Assembly: GCA_032719365.1 (NCBI GenBank)
Contig: CM064867.1
Coordinates: 42,557,651 to 42,621,650 of the forward strand
Direction: 5' to 3'
DNA: 64,000 nt
DNA from: Prinsepia uniflora
Taxonomy: Eukaryota > Streptophyta > Magnoliopsida > Rosales > Rosaceae
The notes beneath the pieces are model-generated. The model was not told the origin of the DNA. It did not search any database and saw only the letters and a list, made by a program, of their open reading frames with translations. This document shows, one piece after another, positions 46,960 to 58,102 of this stretch. How positions within the stretch are numbered: position 1 is the first letter of the stretch; each line of letters opens with the position of its first letter. The position numbers were made by a program, and so were the translations under genes.

Positions 46960-47134
46960 TCGACCACGTCTAGAGTGTGGTGAATGCTCCAACTAGCACC
47001 ATCACACGAGTCGCATTCTGAAGACCCTATGAAAATCGACGATTCCTCATTGCCTCAATCACTCCCGCACCCAATGTGAACGTAGCCAAATCCAGGAATC
47101 TTTGCTCATACCGAGCAACCGTTAAGTCCCCGTG
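46960..47134 (-). pseudogene. gag: Gag of element E, downstream part
   Basis: Includes LTVARYEQRFLDLATF near 47110-47070 on the - strand, matching LSMADYEQKFLNLSSF in element B. It is interrupted at 47135 by unit F; the upstream part continues at 48186. Confidence 0.75.
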
Positions 47135-48185
47135 TGACACGACCCAACCCAATCCCCCTAGGATTATCGCGGGATGTACCATGCTTCTGTCTGACACGAA
47201 GTGTCAGACAAGCGATAACTAAAAACCTCAGCCCGACTGGGGCTTCCAGAGCGCGCCAGGATCGGTGGAGGAGTGCGATGTCTCGGTCTCTGCTACATCC
47301 TACATCCATGATCAACCTGAAGGGCATTAAAACCAATAAAAGCTGTGAGTGGACAAAAAATCAATAGTTTAATAAAAATACATTTCATAAGAAGAAATTT
47401 ATGCCCTTCATTAAAAACTATGCATGCATTCGAAAACCAGTAATCAAACCATTTACTTAAATAAACCATTAGGGCCTTAGCCCAAAAACCGTAAATTCAA
47501 ACATATGTGGGAACTCAGCCCAAAACCATAAAATACCAATATCCGTAAATCTAGAACCAAGTGGGTCACTGCCCAAATCCATAAACGCAGAAAAATACCA
47601 TTTCAGTCAAATATATTTAAACCATCCTTAGCATCCCATATGCCTAGCGTCCCAGACGTCATATCTCACAGTCAAAGCAACGCGTGCTGCCCAGGCTCTC
47701 TTTGGGTCCATATCTCTAACATCCCAGATGTTTGACGTCCCAGACGTCTAATCATAGCAATCCTACTCCTGAGTCACTATATGATTTGGTCGCTCCGTGT
47801 AGTGACCCCTCGCAGCCAATGCACCGCGACTTCCCAAGTGTCCCAGACACCTAGAGGAGACCATCCACATATTCCTTGTATCAAGGACATATATAGAAAA
47901 TAGTTTTATAAAGCCGTTTCAAAACATTTCAAAGGGCCCTGCCCGGAATTTTCATAAAACCATCACAAATCCATAATTCCAAATCCATTTAGGGTCCCTG
48001 GCCCGAAATCACGTTTATGAAACATAGGGTTAGGCTAGGGTTTTTAGTTATCCACCGATCCTAGAGCACTCTGGAAGCTTCGGTGAGGCTAGGGTTTTTA
48101 GTTATCCCTTGTTTGACACTTCGTGTCAGACGAGAGCATGGCACATCCCGGGATAATCCAGGGGAGATTGGGATGGGTCGTGTCA
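47135..48185. mobile_element. Unit F: LTR-derived element with 134-bp terminal inverted repeats
   Basis: Both ends are the U5 end of an E-type LTR: TGACACGACCC at 47135 and GGGTCGTGTCA at 48185. The arms 47135-47268 and 48052-48185 pair with about 21 mismatches in 134. The remainder (47269-48051) is - strand LTR sequence. The flanks CCGTG (47130-47134) and CCCTG (48186-48190) look like a target duplication with one change, and removing F restores the gag frame region. A direct repeat GGCTAGGGTTTTTAGTTATC lies at 48033 and 48087. No frame codes for a known protein. Confidence 0.8.
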
Positions 48186-48500
48186 CCCTGCTCATGCAGG
48201 AACTCTGCCTCCCTACTCGCTCATCTTGGGAAGACTGAGGTGAAAATGATGCAAGAAACATTCCTCGAACGTCACCCAAGGCTCAGAAGTCATATCCAAA
48301 CCCGTAGATAGCAATGTCTGCCACCAACCCTATGTAGACCAATCCAAGAAGCACACCGTTATTTGAACCATATGCTCATAAGGACAATTACCCACAGGAC
48401 CCAATCAAATGGGCAATTCATAGATCGATCACCCCAGGACCCCATCCACCAATAAACGTTCCTGGTAATTTTGTTCAATTGTTCTTGAACAAGGGTCGTC
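48186..48500 (-). pseudogene. gag: Gag of element E, upstream part
   Basis: On the - strand a WWQTL...SEPWVTFEECFLHHF stretch matches the capsid pattern WW....SW..F...F seen in element B (WEDFRHRFLDQF). It has stops and is cut at 48500 by Cassandra-3. After that insertion only ~11 bases remain before the 5' LTR, so the gag start, leader and primer site are lost. Confidence 0.65.
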
Positions 48501-48694
48501 TGTCACGACCCGACCTTCTCCAATTGGATATTGTCCGCTTTGGGTCCAACCCTCACGGTTTTGTTCTTGGGAGCTCACATGCAACTTTCCAGTGGGTCAC
48601 CCATCTTAGGATTACACCAGCCCCTACTCGCTTAACATTGGGGTACCTACGGAATCCAAAGCTAGTGAGCTCCCAAAAGGTCTCTTGTTGGATA
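48501..48694 (-). mobile_element. Cassandra-3, 3' LTR remainder (left of LARD-2)
   Basis: Begins TGTCACGACCCG on the + strand, i.e. the LTR end on the - strand, and includes the 5S-like block (CACCCATCTTAGGATT, CTCGCTTAACATTGG). It is fused to the truncated LTR of LARD-2 at 48692-48694 through a shared ATA. Left flank TCGTC (48496-48500) matches TCGTT at 58087-58091, the far end of the same element. Confidence 0.88.
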
Positions 48695-51044
48695 GTAACC
48701 ATAGCCTTCCTGAGAGTAAGGAACCCAACTAGGGGGTGACTCCACTCAGTCAGTGCTCCGTGACTACTCCGGGGTCCACCCAGGCCAACGACCCTCCCCG
48801 GAGGAGATAAGAGAATTAAAGGAAGGTATATGAATATATACATACATAACATAAACGTTCATCCCCGGTTCACCTGAACCCTCATGATCTATAGCATCCA
48901 TGCCATTCATATATATATATATATATATATATAGAAAACATCATCCATGCCCCGTTACCATAAACCGTCATGTACCATAATAACCTTTCACGGGTTCATG
49001 CCAGTTCCCATAAACCGCCATGAATTTGGAAATCCATCTAGGGTCCCTGACCCGAAATCATAACCGTAAAGTAATTGGGTCTCGTGCCCGAACATATGAC
49101 ATCAACTGGGCATCTGGCCCGATATCTCAAGGTCAGTCACGACTCCGATCCTAGTGATGTGCGCAACCATCCATCTAGGACCGCCCTCAATCCTCGTATG
49201 TCACCGTGAACGAATCAACCGACGCGACCACCACAAGATCATGGTGCACTCATCACCGATCGCTATCCCGAACCGTCAGCACTCCGAAGTCGAGCCTCCC
49301 CAGGCTACCAGACAACGAATCGTGCATTGTGACCTCTCCGGAAGGAACACATCCCAACCCGGAGGCGAGCGTCGTATCGTCGATCGCCGTGCATATAGCA
49401 CCCGCCGCGAGCACGATTTAGACCCGAAGGCCATCAATAGGGTCATATGCCCGAGACAAAACCAAATGGGTCTCATACCCGAGTTTATCCTTTTAGAAAT
49501 CCAAAACCTTTTCATTTAAACCATTAAAGAAATACAGACCCGTATAGGCACCGTATAAGGCTGAAACCTCGAAATACGTGCCTATACGTAACCACACACA
49601 AATGCACCCATGGCATTACCAAACATGTATTAAAACATATAATAAACATTTATGCATGCACCAATTTAGAAAACCAAGGTTCACTCACAGACCCTCCGAG
49701 CTGCCGCCTCGATTTGCGTGCCATACGGCTCTCCCGAGCCAATCACCATCACCGGGACTCCCAAACCTATCCAAATCGTGATAGAAGGTTACTAACTACT
49801 TAATTAACCTTCCGATGCCGCGAACATTATCAAGACGGTGTCCAATCGACACGAAACCAATCCCAAAATATTCGTTACATCGAATAGAAAAGTTTACGTG
49901 TTGAGCACTTCCCCAAATAGTGGAACACGCGCCCCCACGCACCCTAGAACCTCACCTGCGCGTGAGATCACGCGCCAATGTAGCCGCTTCTTCAAGCTGC
50001 CGCGAACCGTTCCACCTGTAACTTGAACCGGTTTGGACCAGCGTGACTGGTCCGTTGGTTTTCCTCCTCCATTTCGGTCCGATTCAACTCCTAATCAATC
50101 CTATAATTGCTATTTTAATCTTAGGAGTCTAATGATACGAATAAAACCAAGGACGTCTTGGCCCTTCCCTGCCGTCCATGGCTCCCCTACACACTCCTAG
50201 GGACCTAACAATCACCATCCAATCCCCAGATATCATCCCTAATACTTAAAACCAGAAATGAAATTTGAATGGAAATGGTTACCTGGTCGGGTTTTTCTTC
50301 CTCCACGCCGCCGTGGGCGGTGGTTCAGGCTTCCAGCAATCTCCTTAGTCCTCAGTCATCCTCTGCCTTCATCTCAGGTTGGATCAAATGGAATGGCATG
50401 GTTTGGGTTGCAGAGAGATGGAAGGGATGAAAATGGGTTTTTGGGTTTGAAATGAAGAAATGAAAAGGGTGGTCGATGCATGAGTCAATGTGGGTGACCT
50501 GTGGATGGGTGACAAGTGTCACTCATCCATTGGGCCTCCATAAAATACCTGGGGCCCACTAGAGTCCAAAAGTCAGGTTATCTCGTAATTCGTGCAAAAG
50601 TGCGCTTTAACTTTCGTGAACCGTAACTTTGCCGTCGAACATCCGAATTCGACGTGCCGCCTGTTTATAGATTCGTATCTTCTCGATCTACGTAATGGTC
50701 CTCGGCCGTGGCCATCGGACATCCCGGTCAAAAAGTCAACATTCGCCCCTTTTTAACCATAATTACCAAATTGCCCCTTAACTTTCGAACGTCATAACTT
50801 CTTCCTCGAATGTCGGAATTGAACGTGCCACCTGTCTATGAACTCGCGACGTCACGAACTACGTCACGGTCATCGGTCAAAGTCCATTTGACAGCCCGAA
50901 CAAAAAGTGAACATTTTGCCAAGACTAGGGGCAAAACGGTCATTTTGCATTGTTCGTCTGATTTCGCCTGACAAATCACCAATTAACCTCGCTAATCGTG
51001 ATTAGTCACTAATCTAATCTACGAATTTGGGACGAGTTGTTACA
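48692..51044 (-). repeat. LARD-2 3' LTR, truncated
   Basis: Equivalent to 55252-57694 of the other LTR. It carries an AT microsatellite at 48909-48935 where LARD-1 has only CATATACATATAG. Its LTR palindrome region (50505-50580) is in normal order. The - strand start is TGTAACAACTCG (51044). Confidence 0.9.
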
Positions 51045-51079
51045 ACTTTCCCTCCTTAATTAATTTCGTCCTCGAAATT
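51045..51079 (-). promoter_or_regulatory. LARD-2 polypurine tract and inverted repeat
   Basis: On the - strand AATTAAGGAGGGAAAGT precedes the LTR. The upstream repeat AATTTCG, AGGA, CGAAATT (51062-51079) is perfect. Confidence 0.85.
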
Positions 51080-54000
51080 CCAACTATTTCGATTCCACAT
51101 CCACCTCGTGGAAATAATTCGATCTCAAGACACATGTACACTCGTACACCAACTAACCAGAACAAAACTCGGTTGCAACCAGACGTACCACTAACGTTCA
51201 CGTCGCATCGACTACATTCGACCACGTAGAATGACAGTAATTACACGTTCCGAACTGACACCACTTGTCAGTATCAGAGCAGTCCGCATATCCTATGAGC
51301 TAACCACTTTTTAGATCTAGCACTTCGTTGACACAAACAACTAGGCCATTCCCTGCTCAACCACTAAACTATCATGACGTCTGCTCCCCCTGGGAGTCAC
51401 CAACTCATTAATCGATCCACGAAACATCCGACAAACTGTCACCACTTGACAGTCGCCAGTCGAAAACTGACACGACACACACTCGTGATTACACTAACCA
51501 CAAGCACGCTCATCCTGAGTATACGTATACTAACCAAGCATTTCACTCGACCTGTGGGTAGCTAGACCCATCAGAATACCATGACCCAGTGCACAGTATC
51601 CAATGTCCAGTTCACGACCTTAACTAATCCAATGGTATCGAAACTAAGCCGACTACCAACAGGTTAACCAACCTACTACTGGTATATCCTATATACCGTC
51701 ACCAGGCACAACAAGTCTGCCCAGTATCGAACCTCGAACAACGTACAAGGTACGTACATCTACCCCTTAATTAGCCTACAACCACCTAGGTTGTATCCAA
51801 TCCCGTTTCTATAATGGAGTCCATCTGTCCAATCCAGTATTAGGCAAATCGAAACTCTAACCCATCATCTATTTCCAATTCTGAATCTGAATCCGCAATT
51901 TTGTAAGAAATCCCGAATCCAAACCCAGAAATCATATCCATAATCATGGCCAAATTCAAATCCGAAATCATCATTCCGTAGACTAGTATCAGGAATGACC
52001 ATTCCGAACCCAAATCCATAAAAGAAAATCCACTGTCAAGCTCCAGAATCAAATCCTGAATCGTCACCCAGAATCCGATTCAAAAACCCAAATCTAGAAA
52101 TCATTTTTCAAGTTCCAAAATCAAATCCTGAATCGTCATCCAGAAATCTGATTCCAAAACCTGAAATCTCGTTCACGTCTACGGAGACGCATCAAAACCA
52201 AATGTATCGGTTACCTGCTCAACCGATTACCACAATACGTTCGATTGACTTCATAGGGAAGCCAACCACAACATCAACACATCTAGGCTGACCAAAAATC
52301 CAACCTCGTCAAACAACTACTCGGGAAATATACCATACGGGATTTACCTCGAAAAGAAGTACAGTCCCAATATCCTCAACTCAACACTCAAGTAAGAGTG
52401 ATAAACTCTCTACCCATCTGGATCATCAAAATCACGATCCAGATCCATCACTACGTCACCCGATCATGAACGTCATGATCAAGAATCGTCACGACGCCCA
52501 AAATCCTCAACCATTTCTCATATATAAACAGATCAGTCAACGACGAGAAACGTCGAGACTGTGGGTTCTCACTGATTACCTCGTATCGATCCTTGTCATT
52601 CCAGCTAGGAAAAACCAAGAATGATACAAAACAATGACATCAAAATACGTCCTACGTGAATGCAAACAAAACTCGCTGCACTCACCCCGTTACGCAACCT
52701 AACATCGTCTGCCACCAAGCAGAAAATGAGATATCTCAGTCATGTAACTTCGATATACTCAACTACTCCTGATGACCCAAGACAAATCCCGGGTTCACCA
52801 ACCAATACACGACCAATCTAATGGTGACACAATCACCATCAACCATGGTAAAACCTGAGAAGTCACCCTAATCACTTCAAATACCCAATACCAATGCGAA
52901 AAACCCGCATTCCTCTCGTCACCACAATTACAAACTCTCGCGATTCCGAAGTTCCAACCACATCGGAATCCAACACACTCGGACATCAACCACGTGTCCA
53001 TAACCAAGGTAACTTGGTACACCATATCGCCTATCGGTTCACACCGTTTATGTAGATACACTCATTTCGAATGGAATTCACGCAACTCAAGGTTAAACCT
53101 TGTATACTATTTACGAATGTGCCTAAACGGCCTCCAACACTCGTATCTCGTACCTCAAGTCTCAACTACTACTGGATCTAATCCAGTCCATCACTATCCG
53201 TGATCCACTCCCGAACCACATATACCGAACATATGCTCATCTCGACGGTGTCACATCCCGATTCGCGACTCACCGTCATCACAATCACCGACACCAGCAT
53301 CATCACTAGTACCAGTATCATCACTATCACCTGTCAGCATCAACACACAAGCATCCACACTAGCATCAGCACTAACACTAGCACACCGTGTGCAAAACTG
53401 ACAACCCTGGATCTCCACTCATACCGAGTGACGATCCCGTACCTCTACTCATATTGGAGAAACTTTGCCTCCCTCGTACCTAACAACTCTGGGCACAATC
53501 ATCCTGATAACTCATACGAGAAAAAGGAAACGTCCCCTGAACGTCCCCGTCTCATTCTGCGATCGCACTCAGCCGTAATCGACTCGAATCCAGAATCACT
53601 GCTCGTACATATGCGTTACCCACGCACCTCGTATCATCGTCACCACTGACAATCCCATCGTCACAATCGTCACGACAACCTGAGTCTACTCGACCTGATA
53701 AGACTCGACTACGTCCATCGATAGTAGCGTCTGTCACAACCTCATGCAAACCTAACTACCAGGCATCGATATCGAGATTCACATCCAACGGAATCAACCG
53801 CCCGTATTAACCACTCTCTATCCCACTCAGGGATTCCATCGACAAGTACCAACCCTGATAACATGTCCAACCAATCACTAACCAGTCGTAACTCGACTCA
53901 ACCAATGTCTTCTACCAGGTCGCCCATGACCTTAGTTGCACCAAACCACAACTGAGTAGCATGACCACCAACTAGGTCTAACCAATAAATACAACCTCGA

Positions 54001-54514
54001 CTGCAGAGTGCAGTCCCAACAAAAGCTTACATAACTAGACCGACTAACGAACCCAAATCCGAATAGTCGTCAAAATCACACCACTCGCCAACTCACCTTT
54101 CTGAACCATACACCCAGAGGTAGGGTTCCACGATCACACCTAGGGTCTCCCTGAACCCAACTGCTAACTACTAACCGCAATATAATCCACGATCTGACCG
54201 TCTTCGCGGTCACGAAATCGTAAGGACGTCAATTCAATCCTACCGCCAAAATGATCCCACGACATCGTGAAAGGCGATCCCAACTAACCGTCTCACGATC
54301 CAACACTAACGTACTGTTACATTTACCTTCCTTAAGGTCCCATACTGTCATCCACGACAGAACTATGGCAACCCCGTCATCAAATGTCTAACAAAGACAT
54401 TCCATCGTTCAATCCTACTAACTATCGTACTGGCACCCTAACTATCAGGTTGACCACGAACTGTAGCCCATTGAGATATCACATCCTCGACCTGCGTACA
54501 CCGTAAGAGCAAAC

Positions 54515-54627
54515 CGTGCTCTGATATGAGTTAACTGAGCTCCGATATAAGCCAACCTCGCTCTGATACCACTTCGACAATATCAGAGCGTCATGGGTAT
54601 CCCATAAGCCAACCTGCTATGATACCA
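54515..54627 (-). promoter_or_regulatory. LARD-2 primer site and reiterated primer-like motifs
   Basis: The site next to the LTR is ATGGTATCATAGC on the - strand (54616-54627). A perfect TGGTATCAGAGC lies further in (54560-54571). Partial copies start near 54518 and 54539, and an inverted TATCAGAGC is at 54591-54599. Confidence 0.75.
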
Positions 54628-54630
54628 TGC

Positions 54631-55467
54631 TAACAGGACCCATCCCAATCCCCCCGGGATTAACGCGGGATGACTCTGCTCCCGTCTGACACGAAGTATC
54701 AGACAAGGGATATTTCTGACCTTTGCCCTCCCGAGCTATCAGAGTACGCTAGGATCCGGAGGAGGTATGTGATATCTCGGTCTCTGCTACAGTCCACATC
54801 CGCTGTTAACCTGAAGGGCAGTCAAAACATTAAAAGCTGTGAGTGGACAAAACAAGCAGTTTATAAAAACATTTCCATAAAGACATTTGTACCCTTCACT
54901 AAAAAGCATGCATGCATTCGAAAACCGTTTAACTAAAGAAACTATATGTGGGACTAAGCCCAAAACCATAATGAAATATACCATACGGGCCACTACCCAA
55001 ATCCATAAGAAACGAATAAGGACTCAGCCCAAAACCATAACCATACTGAAACCAAATACACGAGCCACTGCCCAAATCCTGTGCACACTTGTGCACACCA
55101 CATATCACATATCATAATCCATATATATACATATAATTCACACGACCAATCCTGTCAAGGTTTCCAAAGCTACGCGCGTGCTACCCGGGTCTCAATCCGA
55201 GTCTTCTCAAAGTCAAGGTCAATGTCCGCAGACCACTGATCCTACCCGAGGTTATAGTAACCATAGCCTTCCTGAGAGTAAGGAACCCAACTGAGGGGTG
55301 ACTCCACTAAGTCGGTGCTCTGTGACTACTCCGGGGTCCACCCAGGCCAACGACCCTCCCCGGAGGAGATAATAGATGTAAAGGAAGGTATATGAATATA
55401 TACATATATAACATAAACGTTCATGCCTGGTTCCCCTGAACCGTCGTGATCTATAGCATCCATGCCA

Positions 55468-55504
<37 letters not shown>

Positions 55505-57694
55505 AACAGCCTCCAGGCCCGGTTACCATAAACTGTCATGTACCACAATAACCTTTCCAGGGTTTATGCCGGTTCCCATAAACTGCTATGAACTTGGAAA
55601 TCCATCTAGGGCCCTTGACCCGAAATCATAACCGTAAAGTAATTAGGTCTCGTGCCCGAACATATGACATCAACTGGGCATCCGGCCCGATATCTCTAGG
55701 TCAGTCACGACTCCAATCATAGTGATGTGTACAACCATCAATCCAGGACCGCCCTCAATCTTGGTATGTCACCGTGAACGAATCAACCGACGCGACCGCC
55801 ACAAGATCATGGTGCACTCATCACCGATCGCTATCTTGAACCGTCAGCACTCCGAAGTTGAGCCTCCCCAAGCTACACGACAACGAATCGTGCATTGTGA
55901 CCTCTCTAGAAGGAACACATCCCAATCCCGAGGCGAGAGTCGTATCGTCGATCGCCGTGCACATAGCACCCGCCGCGACCACGATTTAGACCCGAAGGCC
56001 ATCAATAGGGTCATATGCCCGAGACAAAACCAAATGGGTCTCATACCCGAGTTTATCGTTTTAGAAATCCAAAACCTTTTCATTTAAACCATTAAAGAAA
56101 TACAGACCCGTATAGGCGCCGTATAAGGCCAAAACCTCGAAATACGTGCCTATACGTAACCACATATAAATGCACCGATGGCATTACCAAACATGTATTA
56201 AAACATATAATAAACATTTATGCATACACCAATTTAGAAAAACAAGGTCCACTCACAGATCGTCTGAGCTGCCGCCTCGATTTGCGTGCCATACGGCTCT
56301 CCTGAGCCAATCACCATCACCAGGACTCCCAAACCTATCCAAATTGTAATAGAAGGTTACTAACTACTTAATTAACCTCCCACTAAAGCCCCGTAATTTT
56401 CCGGTATTTTTAACTATTTTTAAACTCGATCTGAAACCTTCTGATGCCCCGAACATTATCGAGATGGTGTCCGATCGACACGAAACCAGTCCCAAAATGT
56501 TCGTTACATCGAATAGAAGATTTCACGTGTTGAAAACTTCCCCAAATAGTGGGACAAGCGCCCCCACGCACCCTAGAACCTCACCTGCGCGTGAGATCAC
56601 GCGCCACTGTAGCATCGTCTTCAAGCTGCCGCGAACTGGTCCACCTGCAACCTGAACCGATCTGGACCGGCGTGACCGGTCCGGCGATTTTCCTCCTCCA
56701 TTTCGGTTCGATTCAACTCCTAATCAATCCTATAATTCCTATTTTAATCCTAGGAGTCTAATGGTACGAATAAAACCAAGAAAAACATCCAAAATCAACC
56801 CCCTTCGATTCTTCCCTCACGGCCCAAAACTTATGATTAGCCTCCACGGCGTCTCGACCCTTCCCTGCCGTCCAAGGCTCCCCTACACACTCCTAGGGAC
56901 CTAACAATCACCATCCAATCCCCAGATATCATCCCTAATACCTAAAACCCAAAATGAAATTTGAATGGAAATGGTTACCTGGTCGGGTTTTTCTTCCTCC
57001 ACGCGGCCGTGGGCGGTGGTTCAGGCTTCCAGTAGCCTTCTCAGTCCTTAGTCATCCTCTGCCTTCATCTCGGGTTGGATCAAATGGAATGGCATGGTTT
57101 GTGTTGCACAGAGATGGAGGGGATGAGATCTTGTTTTTGGGTTTGAAATGAAGAAATGAAAAGGGTGGTCGATGCATGAATCAATGTGGGTCGCCTGTGG
57201 ATGGGTGATCTAGTGGGCCCCATATATTTTAAGGAGGCCCAATGGATGAGTGACACTTGTCACCCAATGGATGGGTGATCTAGTCGAATTCGGACGTTTG
57301 ACGTGCGGCCTGTCTTTGGATTCGTATCGTCCCGAACTATGTAACGGTCCTTGGCCCTCGGCCATCGGACATCCCAGTCAAAAAGTCAACATTTGCCCAT
57401 TTTTAACCATAATTACCAAATTACCCCTTAACTTCCGAACGTCATAACTTCTTCCTCGAATGTCGGAATTGAACGTGCCACCTGTCTATGAACTCTTAAC
57501 GTCACGAACTACGTCATGGTCATCGGTCCAATTCCATTTGACTGCCCGAACGAAAAGTCAATGTTTTGCCACGACTAGGGGCAAAATGGTCATTTTACAT
57601 CCTTCGTCCGATTTCACCTAACTAATCACCGATCAACCTCACTAAACGTGATTAGTCACTAATCTAATCTATGAATTTGGGACGGGTGGTTACA
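54631..57694 (-). repeat. LARD-2 5' LTR (3064 bp)
   Basis: Complete. It has an AT microsatellite (55471-55501), a near-perfect U5 hairpin near 54687 and an antisense frame (55722-56087). Around 57200-57285 the palindrome segment is rearranged. The sequence between it and GAATTCGGACG is about 100 bp shorter than in the 3' LTR. Confidence 0.9.
57200..57285. repeat. Inverted palindrome segment in LARD-2 5' LTR
   Basis: The stretch from GATCTAGTGGGCCCC to GTGACACTTGTCACCCA is reversed relative to the 3' LTR (50505-50580). It is flanked by a direct repeat GATGGGTGATCTAGT (about 57204 and 57270). Confidence 0.75.
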
Positions 57695-58086
57695 GGATTG
57701 CTAACCATGTCTAGGCACGAGTCCTAACAATCCACCCCTCTTGGGGCCTAGCATCCTCGCTGGCACACTCAATTTCGGCCGGAGTTGGGCTCTAATACCA
57801 AATTGTCATGACTCGACCTTCTCCAACAGGATATTGTGCGCTTTGGATCAAGCCCTCACGTTTTGTTCTCGGGAGCTCACCTGCAACTTCTTAGTGGGTC
57901 ACCCATCTTGGGAATGTTCCAACCTCAACTCGCTTTACTTTGGAGTTCCCTAGGAACTCAAAGCTAGTGAGCTCCCAAAAGGCCTCATGTTGGATAGATG
58001 CTCGCCCACATATATAAAGCGCATCCCTTAAACCCCTCGGGCGATGTTGGATTGCTAACCATTCCTCCAAGGCACGGATCCTCACA
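57695..58086 (-). mobile_element. Cassandra-3, 5' LTR, internal domain and 3' LTR start
   Basis: - strand order: 5' LTR 58086-57804 (283 bp), primer site (TGGTATTAGAGC, complement of 57789-57800), 74-bp internal domain with purine tract, and the first 35 bp of the 3' LTR (57729-57695), which LARD-2 interrupts. The 5S-like promoter is at 57886-57950. A TATATAAAG stretch (58012-58020) is present. Right flank TCGTT. Confidence 0.9.
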
Positions 58087-58102
58087 TCGTTAACACTTCT
58101 GT

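Larger units (their letters stand above)
51045..54630 (-). other. LARD-2 internal domain, non-coding
   Basis: 3.59 kb matching the LARD-1 core block by block. No gag or pol. A 65-codon - strand frame (53552-53749) aligns with 18498-18683 of LARD-1 with about ten differences, but has no known motif. A simple-sequence ATC/CAC-rich stretch lies at 53285-53395. Confidence 0.88.
48692..57694 (-). mobile_element. LARD-2: non-coding LARD inserted in Cassandra-3
   Basis: Left LTR 48692-51044 (outer ~620 bp deleted), internal domain 51045-54630, right LTR 54631-57694. Collinear with LARD-1 throughout. The right end TTACA is followed by GGATT inside the Cassandra LTR. The left duplication was lost with the deletion, which also removed about 50 bp of Cassandra. 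Confidence 0.93.
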
